NCBI GenBank assembly: GCA_947478405.1
Contig: CANJVX010000023.1
Span: 1 to 49,713, forward strand
DNA from: Beijerinckiaceae bacterium
GTDB lineage: Bacteria; Pseudomonadota; Alphaproteobacteria; Rhizobiales; Beijerinckiaceae
Length of the DNA stretch: 49,713 nt
Direction: 5' to 3'
Part shown: positions 36,155 through 43,931 of the stretch, piece after piece
Layout of the letters: each line of letters opens with the position of its first letter
Position numbering within the stretch: position 1 is the first letter of the stretch
Translations under genes and position numbers: made by a program
Notes under the pieces: model-generated
Databases searched by the model: none
The model's input: only the letters and a program-made list of their open reading frames with translations
Told to the model about the DNA's origin: nothing

Positions 36155-37039
36155 ATGCAAAATCCCAAACGGCCGACGACCCGCTTCCGCGAGCTGATTG
36201 CGCGGCGCCAGATAACCATGATTCCCTCCGTGGGTGACGCGTTTTCGGCGCGCCTCATTGCGCATGAGGGTTTTGAAGCTCTGATGAGTTCGGGCAATGC
36301 CTCGTCGGCGATGAAGCTCGGCATGCCGGATGTTGGCATTATGACCTTGGCCGAAAATGCCGCCAATGCGGGCGCGATGGCGCAGGCGAGTGGTCTGCCG
36401 GTTTTTGCCGATGCCGATACCGGCTATGGCAATGCACTCAACGTGCGACGCACCATCATGGAATTTGAGCGCGCAGGTGTGGCAGCGATTATGATTGAGG
36501 ATCAGGTCAGCCCGAAGCGCTGTGGCATGCTGGCTGGCAAGCGCGTAATTTCTCCCGCTGAAATGGAAGGCAAAGTGAAAGCCGCTGTCGACGCGCGGCT
36601 CGATGATGACTTTGTCATTTGCGCACGCACAGATGCCCGCGCAGTGGAAGGTCTCGCCGCCGCCATCAAGCGCGCGGAACTTTATCAAAAGGCGGGTGCC
36701 GATGTGATTTTTGTCGAGGGCCCCAAAACGCTCGAAGAGGCGCAAGAGATCGCCCGCGCCATTGATCTTCCGCTGCTTTATAATGTCACGCCCACCGGCA
36801 GCGTGCCCCCGCTCGATGTGAAGACACTTGAAGAGATTGGCTTCCGTCTGCTTTCCTGCTCGGTCTGCATGTTGCTGGCAGCGCTGCCCGCCATGCAGAA
36901 TTTTCTGCGTGTGCTGAAGGAGACTGGCGATGTGGCCAAGGCCAGCGTCGGCGCAGGCCCCATGAGCGATTATCTCGATATTCTGCGTCTGGCCGATTGG
37001 CAGGCGCGGGAAGCCAAGTTTACTCCGGCATCCGAATAG
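36155..37039 (+). CDS. Isocitrate lyase/PEP mutase-family enzyme (2-hydroxy-acid lyase or decarboxylase)
   Basis: A 294-aa TIM-barrel protein of the superfamily that includes 2-methylisocitrate lyase, 2,3-dimethylmalate lyase, oxaloacetate decarboxylase and carboxyPEP mutase. Visible are the ligand strand 'LMSSGNASSAMKLGMPDVG', Mg-binding 'FADADTGYGN', 'MIEDQVSPKRCGMLAGKRV' carrying the catalytic-loop Cys of lyases (KRCG, with the usual following His replaced by Met), and 'CARTDARAVEG'. The loop Cys favours C-C lyase activity over mutase. Its neighbours are aconitase-type hydratase subunits and a C4/C6-acid binding protein, so a lyase acting on a substituted malate is plausible, but that is inference. 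The ATG has a GAGGAAA ribosome-binding site. Confidence 0.85.
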   Translation: MQNPKRPTTRFRELIARRQITMIPSVGDAFSARLIAHEGFEALMSSGNASSAMKLGMPDVGIMTLAENAANAGAMAQASGLPVFADADTGYGNALNVRRTIMEFERAGVAAIMIEDQVSPKRCGMLAGKRVISPAEMEGKVKAAVDARLDDDFVICARTDARAVEGLAAAIKRAELYQKAGADVIFVEGPKTLEEAQEIARAIDLPLLYNVTPTGSVPPLDVKTLEEIGFRLLSCSVCMLLAALPAMQNFLRVLKETGDVAKASVGAGPMSDYLDILRLADWQAREAKFTPASE

Positions 37040-37101
37040 GTTGATCCACATAAATTGAAGGAAGGTCGCGCCTGCCAAAAGCGGCCACCAAGGAGGACAC
37101 C

Positions 37102-38193
37102 ATGAAGGACAGCATGAAAGCCTGGGCGAAGTCTCTGTCGCTTGTGGCCGCCGCTTTTTCTGCGGTCGTTTTGCGTCCTGCGCAGGCGCAGGATTATTAT
37201 CAGGGCAAGACGCTGACTGTAATGGTTGGTCTTGCGGCTGGTGGCTCTGCCGACACATTGGTGCGCCTCTTCGTGCCGCATCTGAAAAAACATATTCCGG
37301 GTGATCCTTCGATCGTCGTACAGAATATGCCGGGTGCGGGCGGCGTGCTCGCATTCAATTACATTTATGAAAAGGCGCCCAAGGACGGCACGCAGATCAT
37401 CTTCTCTTTGTGGGATCCACTTGCCCAAGCGCTTGGCAATCAGGGCTTGCGCGCGCGTTATGATCAATTTCCCTATCTTGGTGGCATTGCCGACGTGCGC
37501 GTGAACTACATGCGTATTGACGCCTTGGAAGGCTCGAAAAAGCCTGCTGATATTATGAAAGCCAAGAACATTATCGTTGGCGCTTATGGCACGACCGATC
37601 TGTCTGGCATTCTTGCGCATTTGTCGCTTAAGGCATTGGGTGTACCGCATAAGGTTGTAACGGGCTATCGCGGCGGCGCTGATGTGTTCTTGGCGCTGCA
37701 ACGGGGCGAAGTGAATTTCCATAACACCAGCCTTGCAACGTTCCGCACCCGCTCGAAGGGTTTCATCCAATCGGGTGAAGGCATGGGCTTCTCCTATCTT
37801 CTCGCTTCCGACGAGAAGGGCAATTACGCGCGCCGCACGGATGTCACCGACATGCCGGCCTTCCAGGATCTCTATAAGGAGATTCACGGGAAACTGCCGG
37901 AAGGCCCGCTATGGAATGCGTTCAACTGGACTGTTCAGCAGTTTGGCGATCTTGCCTATGTGGGTCTCGCACCTCCCGGTACGCCTGAGCCTGCCTTGAA
38001 AGTCTTGCGCAAGGCGATTGCTGACATGATGAATGATAAGGAATTCATCACGGAATCCGTGCAACGCAATGGTCTGCCATTCGATTATGTGAATGATGCC
38101 GAAGCTGACAAAGTCTTCAAGGCACTGTCAGGTGCCTCGTCGGAGATCATTTCTGCGCTGAAGGACAGTATGGAAGCGATGGGCGCCAAGTAA
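37102..38193 (+). CDS. Tripartite tricarboxylate transporter substrate-binding protein (TctC/Bug family)
   Basis: Periplasmic binding protein of 363 aa. A signal peptide (about residues 1-29, ending 'RPAQAQ') precedes the Bug fold entry 'YYQGKTLTVMVGLAAGGSADTLVRLFVPHLKKHIPG'. The 'VVQNMPGAGGVLAFNYIYEKAPKDGT' block follows, with the Ala/Gly-rich ligand loop typical of carboxylate binding. No TctA/TctB membrane components are in the window, so it is an orphan and probably works with a shared transporter. AAGGAGG precedes the ATG. Its stop shares one base with the start of the LeuC-like gene, so it belongs to that operon. Confidence 0.92.
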   Translation: MKDSMKAWAKSLSLVAAAFSAVVLRPAQAQDYYQGKTLTVMVGLAAGGSADTLVRLFVPHLKKHIPGDPSIVVQNMPGAGGVLAFNYIYEKAPKDGTQIIFSLWDPLAQALGNQGLRARYDQFPYLGGIADVRVNYMRIDALEGSKKPADIMKAKNIIVGAYGTTDLSGILAHLSLKALGVPHKVVTGYRGGADVFLALQRGEVNFHNTSLATFRTRSKGFIQSGEGMGFSYLLASDEKGNYARRTDVTDMPAFQDLYKEIHGKLPEGPLWNAFNWTVQQFGDLAYVGLAPPGTPEPALKVLRKAIADMMNDKEFITESVQRNGLPFDYVNDAEADKVFKALSGASSEIISALKDSMEAMGAK

Positions 38194-39596
38194 TGAGCCA
38201 TCGGGGCCGTACACTTTTCGACAAAATCTGGGATCGACATCTTGTCGGTCATCGCGCAGATGGGCGTGAACTCATCTACATCGATAGGCATGTGCTGCAT
38301 GATCTTCATGCACCCCATGCTTTCGGAAAACTCGCGCAAGCAGGCCGGAAGGTGCGCCGCCCCGACCTCACTTTTTCGATGCAAGATCACTCCGTTTCGG
38401 TTCAGCCGGGGCGTAATGATGACACTTATGCAGAAGGCGCAGCCTTCATCCGAGCCATGCGCAAGGGCAGCGCTGAAAATGGCGTGCGTGTTTTCGATCT
38501 GGGAGACCCCGATCAAGGCATCAGCCATGTGGTGGCACCCGAACTCGGCCTTGTTCTGCCGGGCGCGACGCATGCCGTGCCAGACTCGCACGCCTGCACG
38601 GTGGGTGGCCTCGGCGCGCTTGCTTTCGGATGCGGGACCACGGAGCTGGAACATATTCTGGCCACGCAAGTGATCACGCTGTTTCGCCCCAAACGGTTGC
38701 GGGTCAATCTACTGGGTCAGTTGGGCGCAGATGTTGCGGGCAAGGATGTAGCACTTGCTGTGATTGCGAAGCTTGGCGTGTCAGGCGGGCGTGGTTTTGC
38801 AATTGAATTTGCCGGTCCCGTGGCCCGCGCTTTGCCAATTGAAGGGCGCCTCACGCTCTGCAATCTCACCATTGAAATGGGTTCGCGCTCGGGCTTTATC
38901 GCGCCCGATGCGGCAACTTTCAAATGGATCAAGGGCCGCCCTTTCGCGCCGCATGGCGCGCAATGGGATCAAGCTGTCGCTTATTGGCTTACGCTCTTCA
39001 CGGATGAGGACGCGGTTTTCGACAAGGAAATCGATGTCGATTGCAGCCATCTTGCGCCACAAATCACCTGGGGAACAGAGCCCAGTCAAGTGATTGGTAT
39101 CGATGGTCGTGTACCAGATCCCGCTCAGATGGACATGGATAAGCGTGGCGCGGTCGAGCGCGCGATTGCTTACATGGGTCTTGAAGCGGGGGCATCCATC
39201 GAGGGGCTACCTGTCAATCGTGTCTTCATTGGCTCGTGCACCAATTCGCGCTTGCCTGATCTCGAATTGGCGGCACGTCTGGTGAAGGGTCGCAAAGTCG
39301 CGCCCGGTGTCACCGCATGGGCTGTGCCGGGTTCTTCCCAAGTGAAGCGCGATGCGGAGGCTCTAGGCCTCGATCGCATTTTCAAGGATGCCGGCTTCAT
39401 GTGGGGCGAAAGCGGCTGCTCCATGTGTGCGGGCACCAATGGCGATATGGGTCAAGCGGGCGAGCGTGTGCTTTCGACCACCAATCGCAATTTCGAAAAT
39501 CGGCAGGGCAGGGGCGTGCGCACGCATCTTGTTGGCCCAGCGCTCGCTGCCATTGCCGCCGTGACCGGTCGCATCACCGACGTGCGCAAGCTTTAA
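38193..39596 (+). CDS. leuC: Aconitase-family hydro-lyase large subunit (LeuC-like)
   Basis: Large subunit of a two-subunit [4Fe-4S] hydro-lyase, 467 aa. The cluster ligands are visible: C349 in 'IGSCTNSR' and C409/C412 in 'ESGCSMCAGTNGD'. Other blocks are 'PDSHACTVGGLGALAFGCGTTELEHILATQ' and 'TIEMGSRSGFIAPD'. Pipelines would call it 3-isopropylmalate dehydratase. Because it sits between a periplasmic acid-binding protein and its small subunit, near a PEP-mutase-family lyase and away from leuA/leuB, a catabolic hydratase of a maleate- or malate-type acid (such as citraconate, maleate or dimethylmaleate) is as likely. Sequence alone cannot decide. Confidence 0.88.
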   Translation: MSHRGRTLFDKIWDRHLVGHRADGRELIYIDRHVLHDLHAPHAFGKLAQAGRKVRRPDLTFSMQDHSVSVQPGRNDDTYAEGAAFIRAMRKGSAENGVRVFDLGDPDQGISHVVAPELGLVLPGATHAVPDSHACTVGGLGALAFGCGTTELEHILATQVITLFRPKRLRVNLLGQLGADVAGKDVALAVIAKLGVSGGRGFAIEFAGPVARALPIEGRLTLCNLTIEMGSRSGFIAPDAATFKWIKGRPFAPHGAQWDQAVAYWLTLFTDEDAVFDKEIDVDCSHLAPQITWGTEPSQVIGIDGRVPDPAQMDMDKRGAVERAIAYMGLEAGASIEGLPVNRVFIGSCTNSRLPDLELAARLVKGRKVAPGVTAWAVPGSSQVKRDAEALGLDRIFKDAGFMWGESGCSMCAGTNGDMGQAGERVLSTTNRNFENRQGRGVRTHLVGPALAAIAAVTGRITDVRKL

Positions 39597-39606
39597 GGGA
39601 CAAGAC

Positions 39607-40233
39607 ATGCAACCGTTCACCACCCTGTCTGGTCCGGCAATGCCGATGATCGAAGATGACATCAATACCGATCAGATCGCACCCTTGCAGCTGGCCAAAG
39701 GCCTCTCGCCGGATTGGGGTGAGCTTCTCTTCAAGCGCCAGCGCATGAATGCCGACGGATCGGCCAATGATCATGTGCTCAATCGCCTCCAATATCAAAA
39801 GCCGGCCATTCTCTTGGCCAATGAGAATTTCGGTTGCGGCTCGTCGCGAGAAAGCGCGGTCTGGTGCTTGACGGGTGTTGGTATTCGCTGTGTCATCGCG
39901 CGCACCATAGCCGATATTTTTCGTGAAAATTGCCTGTTGAATGGCTTGCTGCCGATTGAACTCTCAGGCGAGGCGATGGGTCGCCTGCAGGCTTTGGTGA
40001 CAAAGATCGATGGAGCGCAGCCCTTTTGCGTTGATCTGCCAGAGCAGATCGTGTGCGCGCCCGGCGGCGAGACCTTTGTCTTCGATATTTCCGGGTCCGA
40101 TAAGACGCGCCTGATTGAAGGGCTGGATGAAATTGGCCTGACCATGAAGCATGAAGCCGAGATCACAGCATGGGAAGCTCAGATGTTTGCAGATATGCCT
40201 TGGGTACAGGAATCGCGCGACCGCCGCCGCTGA
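39607..40233 (+). CDS. leuD: Aconitase-family hydro-lyase small subunit (LeuD-like)
   Basis: Swivelling small subunit of the hydro-lyase, 208 aa, begun ten bases after the large-subunit stop. Motifs are 'DDINTDQIAPLQ' near the N-terminus, the substrate-recognition loop 'ANENFGCGSSRESAVWCL' (about residues 76-93) and 'IADIFRENCLLNGLLPI'. The loop differs from anabolic LeuD proteins mainly in flanking residues, so the substrate cannot be assigned from it by eye. It must pair with the upstream LeuC-like subunit. It converges with the CoA-transferase gene, with adjacent stop codons. Confidence 0.88.
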   Translation: MQPFTTLSGPAMPMIEDDINTDQIAPLQLAKGLSPDWGELLFKRQRMNADGSANDHVLNRLQYQKPAILLANENFGCGSSRESAVWCLTGVGIRCVIARTIADIFRENCLLNGLLPIELSGEAMGRLQALVTKIDGAQPFCVDLPEQIVCAPGGETFVFDISGSDKTRLIEGLDEIGLTMKHEAEITAWEAQMFADMPWVQESRDRRR

Positions 40234-41484
40234 TTAGAAGACAGCTGAGGCAATATGGCTGATCGTGCCTGACGCGGTCACGCTTTCACGCCTGTAGCGT
40301 GAAATCAGGTCCACCATGCGTTGCTTGTTCTCGATGGGCGCTGTCGCATGCTGCATGTCGAGAAGCCATGTCGCAACACGGGCGAGTGATGTGCGCACAA
40401 TGTAGCTACCGCCTTCGCGTGTGCGGCGCCGCAATGCTTCTTTCACACCAAAAGCGAGCAGAAAACCGGCACAATAGTCGAGTGGTGAAGTGGACAGAAG
40501 TTTGGGTGTTCCCTGTCCATTCAGAAGTGCGATGCCACTGGTTGCCTGAACCGCACTGTCAAAACCGCGGCGCCCGGCAAAGGCACTATGATCATCATAG
40601 GCTGACAAGGACGCGTGGATCAGTCCTGGATTTCGCGCGCAAAGTGTCTGTGCGCCCAATCCTAGTTTTTCCGCCACACCTGGCCGATAGGCTTGCAAAA
40701 ACACATCCGCTTCGTCGATGAGCTGAAACAGCCGTGCCTTCTGCTTGGCATCGCGCAGATCAAGGCTTTCTTCTTTTTTATCGCGGTTGGCATCGAGCCG
40801 ATAGGAGAGGAGATCGGGATAAAGCGGATTGTCGATGCGCGTGACAATGGCGCCGGTTTCAGCCAGAAAGCGTCCGCAGGTCGGGCCTGCCAGCACGCGG
40901 GTGAAATCCACCACGCGCGCCGGATCAGCGGGCCGTGGTGTGCTCTCCGCCACTTTCTCAATATCAATAAGCGGCGGGCGCTGGGTATTTTGACGCCATT
41001 CGTCAGCACTCAGAACCGGCGCGCAAATGGCGCCTGCGGCGGCAAGAGCCACGTCTGCCTCGGCCATCGACCAAGTGGCGATTTTGCTTTCCAACGAGGC
41101 GCGCGAGCCTTCAGCCTGCAAGACCGCCAGCGCCCGTTCGCGATGATGGGGAAAATTTACATGCAGGAAAAGATATCGCCTGTCAGCCGTCTCGTAAAAG
41201 CCGGTGAGCGGATCACGCGGTGCTGCCACTGGGGCACCATCGCGCAAAACATGACGATAGCCTTCACTGATAAGGGCGGCATGGTCGAGATCGATTTTGA
41301 TTTCGCCGGTCGGGCGACTGGCAAGCGCTGCCGCAGCGAGAGCGACGCCGGTGACATGACCTGATCTGAAACGGGTGGGGTAGAGATCATCGTGCCCTGA
41401 AAAGACCACGCGCGGCCCCTCGAGATCCGTTGCCGCGCTGGCGCAAAGGAGGTCTTCGAGGCTTGCGTGGGCGGCCTGTGTCAT
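40234..41484 (-). CDS. Family III CoA-transferase (CaiB/BaiF), permuted domain order
   Basis: Predicted to move CoA between carboxylic acids through acyl-CoA/aspartyl intermediates. In ordinary family members the motif 'VVDFTRVLAGPTCGRFLAETGA' lies at the N-terminus. Here it begins near residue 188, and the first half ('DPLTGFYETADRRYLFLHVNFPHHRERALAVL...GAICAPVLSADEW') resembles the usual C-terminal half. The protein is thus circularly permuted, a subfamily I have seen in other Proteobacteria. The conserved Asp region follows as 'LDLRDAKQKARL' and 'ADVFLQAYRPGVAEKLGLG'. Its ATG overlaps the 35-aa ORF upstream (ATGA). The substrate may be an acid handled by the neighbouring hydratase/lyase. 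Confidence 0.85.
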   Translation of the reverse strand: MTQAAHASLEDLLCASAATDLEGPRVVFSGHDDLYPTRFRSGHVTGVALAAAALASRPTGEIKIDLDHAALISEGYRHVLRDGAPVAAPRDPLTGFYETADRRYLFLHVNFPHHRERALAVLQAEGSRASLESKIATWSMAEADVALAAAGAICAPVLSADEWRQNTQRPPLIDIEKVAESTPRPADPARVVDFTRVLAGPTCGRFLAETGAIVTRIDNPLYPDLLSYRLDANRDKKEESLDLRDAKQKARLFQLIDEADVFLQAYRPGVAEKLGLGAQTLCARNPGLIHASLSAYDDHSAFAGRRGFDSAVQATSGIALLNGQGTPKLLSTSPLDYCAGFLLAFGVKEALRRRTREGGSYIVRTSLARVATWLLDMQHATAPIENKQRMVDLISRYRRESVTASGTISHIASAVF

Positions 41485-41588
41485 TTGGTCAGACGCAGGA
41501 GACGGCGGAAAAGCTCAGCACATAGGCCCAGCGACACTAGGGCCAGAAGGATGAGACCTGCCAAAAGCTCGTTTTCAATCGGGGGCAT
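41481..41588 (-). CDS. 35-aa predicted single-pass membrane peptide upstream of the CoA-transferase
   Basis: Reads MPPIENELLAGLILLALVSL followed by GLCAELFRRLLRLTK: a short acidic/polar N-terminus, one hydrophobic helix of about 20 residues and a basic Arg-rich end, consistent with a small inner-membrane peptide oriented N-out. ATG 41586-41588 has AAGGA six to seven bases upstream, and its stop overlaps the CoA-transferase start (ATGA), which argues for real translation and coupling. No family is recognised. It could be a leader peptide controlling downstream translation. Confidence 0.5.
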   Translation of the reverse strand: MPPIENELLAGLILLALVSLGLCAELFRRLLRLTK

Positions 41589-41740
41589 AAGGGGTCCTTT
41601 TGGAAGCGCCGCGGAAAATGGCATGGGCACAGAAGGCAGGCAAGTTGGCGTGACGAGTTGCCAAGCGGCTCGCGCCTTGCCAATCTACCATCATGAGCTG
41701 GTCCAGACAGAGAGACCAGCCCGACAGGGGAGGAGAATTC

Positions 41741-43492
41741 ATGCGCAGGAGCCTTAATCGCTTCATGCTCGGCATTGCTGCTGGCGCCATTAGTACGGGC
41801 GGCGCTTGGGCGCAGGCTCCGGCATCGTCGCCGACAGCGAAGTGGACGACGATCACTGAAGACATGCTGCGCAAACCCTCGGCAAATGACTGGCTGATGT
41901 GGCGCGGCAATTATGCGAGCTGGGGCTATAGCCCGCTTGCCCAGATCAACAAGTCCAATGTGAAGAATCTGCGCGTCGCGTGGACATGGTCGCTGAATTC
42001 CGGCGTCACCGAGAGCGAACCGCTGGTGCATGATGGCATTTTGTTCGTCACCAATTCGGGCGACAAGATTCAGGCGCTGAATGCGGCTACTGGCGATCTC
42101 ATTTGGGAATATCGTCGTGATCTCGCGCCGCAGCTCATTCAGCAGGGCGGCAATTCGCTCGCCAAGCGCAATATGGCGCTCTATGGCGACAATCTCTATA
42201 TCACGACCTCGGACGCTCACGTCGTCGCGCTTGATGCGCGCACGGGCAAGATTGCTTTTGATCATGAGACGGCGGATTGGAAGAAGGGCTACCGCTACAC
42301 CAGCGGGCCTTTCATGGCCAATGGTGTCCTTGTCGCCTCAATGAGCGGCTGCAATCTGGCCCAGCCCGGCGGCTGTTTCATCACCGGGCACGACCCCAAG
42401 ACGGGTGCCGAAAAATGGCGCGTGCATACGGTCGCGCAAGATGGTGATCCGAACGCAAAAACATGGAACGGCCTGCCATTGTCCGAACGCTTTGGCGGCT
42501 CGGCCTGGATTGCAGGCTCTTATGATCCGGAAACCGACACGATCTATCACGGTGTCGGCCAGCCCTATCCTTGGATCGCAGAAATACGCGGCACGACGCC
42601 GAAGAAGGCCGGGTTCGACAATAGCGCCCTCTACACCGATGCCACCCTCGCCATCGACCCCAAGACAGGGAAGATGAAATGGCATTTCCAGCATTTGGAA
42701 AATGACACGCTCGATCTCGATTACGCCTATGAGCGCATTCTCGTCGATCTGCCGATTGCCGGCAAAATGCGCAAGACGGTGGTGACAGCAGGCAAGCTCG
42801 CCATCGTCGAAGTCTTGGACCGCACAAACGGCCAATTCCTCTGGGCGAAGGAAACCGCTTTCCAGAATGTCGTCAAATCGATCGATCCCAAGACCGGCGT
42901 CAAAACAATCAATGAAGCCGCCATGCCCCATATTGGCAAGACGACCTTCAATTGTCCGGCAGATCCTGGTGCTCGTGGCTGGCCGTCAACGGGCTACAGC
43001 CCGAAGACGCAAATGCTCTACATGCCGATGACCGAATATTGCTCGAACACCACACCCGCGCCACTGGAAGCGGGCGAGAAATATACGGGCGGTGGTCGTG
43101 CGGTCTATGCGCGTGTGCCGATCCCCAATAGTGATGGCAAGTTTGGTCGCCTCGAGGCTGTCAATCTTGCCAATCAGAAATCGGCTTGGGTCCAGCGCCA
43201 GCGCGCGCCCATGTCGAGCGGCGTCATGCCCACAGCCGGTGGTGTTCTGTTTGCCGGCACGCTTGATCGCTATTTCCGCGCTTACGATGATAAAAATGGC
43301 AAAGTGCTTTGGGAAACGCGCCTGAACAATGCGCTGAACTCTCCGCCAATTTCCTTCTCGGTGAATGGCAAGCAATATGTTGCCATTGCTGTTGGCAATG
43401 GATCTTCGCAAGTGCGCTCACTCAACACGCTCACGCCGGACATTAAAAATCCGGATGGTGGCGCAACGCTCTGGGTGTTTGCGGTGCAATGA
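41741..43492 (+). CDS. PQQ-dependent alcohol dehydrogenase-like quinoprotein, periplasmic
   Basis: Predicted eight-bladed beta-propeller dehydrogenase oxidising an alcohol in the periplasm with PQQ. From ATG 41741, behind a perfect GGAGGAG, the protein has 583 aa: signal peptide ending 'GGAWAQ', then 'DWLMWRGNYASWGYSPLAQIN', tryptophan-docking repeats such as 'ALNAATGDLIWEYRRD' and 'AYDDKNGKVLWETRLN'. The catalytic region 'LENDTLDLDYAYER' has Asp at 325 and 327. The second Asp is the position that marks lanthanide-dependent enzymes. The vicinal Cys-Cys of methanol dehydrogenases is missing ('GGNSLAKRNMALYG' there). The substrate is unknown. The next gene is its likely cytochrome acceptor (ATGA overlap). 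Confidence 0.87.
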   Translation: MRRSLNRFMLGIAAGAISTGGAWAQAPASSPTAKWTTITEDMLRKPSANDWLMWRGNYASWGYSPLAQINKSNVKNLRVAWTWSLNSGVTESEPLVHDGILFVTNSGDKIQALNAATGDLIWEYRRDLAPQLIQQGGNSLAKRNMALYGDNLYITTSDAHVVALDARTGKIAFDHETADWKKGYRYTSGPFMANGVLVASMSGCNLAQPGGCFITGHDPKTGAEKWRVHTVAQDGDPNAKTWNGLPLSERFGGSAWIAGSYDPETDTIYHGVGQPYPWIAEIRGTTPKKAGFDNSALYTDATLAIDPKTGKMKWHFQHLENDTLDLDYAYERILVDLPIAGKMRKTVVTAGKLAIVEVLDRTNGQFLWAKETAFQNVVKSIDPKTGVKTINEAAMPHIGKTTFNCPADPGARGWPSTGYSPKTQMLYMPMTEYCSNTTPAPLEAGEKYTGGGRAVYARVPIPNSDGKFGRLEAVNLANQKSAWVQRQRAPMSSGVMPTAGGVLFAGTLDRYFRAYDDKNGKVLWETRLNNALNSPPISFSVNGKQYVAIAVGNGSSQVRSLNTLTPDIKNPDGGATLWVFAVQ

Positions 43493-43884
43493 GACTGTTG
43501 GCCCTGATGTTCACGTTTCTCTGCGCCGCCGTCTCTACGGCTGCGGCGCAGGCTCCCGTTTTTTCGCCCGAGCAAGTGGCACGCGGCAAAGCCTCCTATA
43601 TCCAGCGTTGCGGCATGTGCCATGGCGAAAATCTGGATGATGGCGACTTTGGCGGCGCGCCTTTGCGCGGCTCGTGGTTTCGCGACCATTGGGGATCGGG
43701 CTCCGTTGCCTCTCTCTTCTCATATGTGAAAACCACCATGCCACCGGATAATCCTGGCGGTCTGAATGATACGACTTACACCGACATTCTCTCCTATATT
43801 CTGCAGCGCAATGGCTATGCGACAGCCGGGGAAGAGATGAAGCCGGATGAAAAAGCCATGGAAGCCATGAGCCTCCAGAATTAA
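43489..43884 (+). CDS. Cytochrome c, probable electron acceptor of the PQQ dehydrogenase
   Basis: Periplasmic class I c-type cytochrome of 131 aa. Signal peptide residues 1-21 ('LMFTFLCAAVSTAAAQ'), heme attachment CGMCH at residues 41-45, and probable axial Met in 'TTMPPDNPGGL' about 40 residues later. The ATG overlaps the stop of the PQQ dehydrogenase by 4 bp, so the pair is co-translated. This is the usual arrangement for quinoprotein dehydrogenases and their cytochrome partner, which passes electrons to terminal oxidase. Confidence 0.92.
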   Translation: MRLLALMFTFLCAAVSTAAAQAPVFSPEQVARGKASYIQRCGMCHGENLDDGDFGGAPLRGSWFRDHWGSGSVASLFSYVKTTMPPDNPGGLNDTTYTDILSYILQRNGYATAGEEMKPDEKAMEAMSLQN

Positions 43885-43931
43885 TGGCGTTAAAACAAAC
43901 AGTCCGATGAAGGACTGCTGGGGAGGGGAAT

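Noticed and set aside
35984-37354. 456-codon minus-strand ORF
   Set aside because: Lies antisense to the PEP-mutase-family gene and TctC gene, which have clear family motifs; Cys/His/Arg-rich translation typical of a shadow frame.
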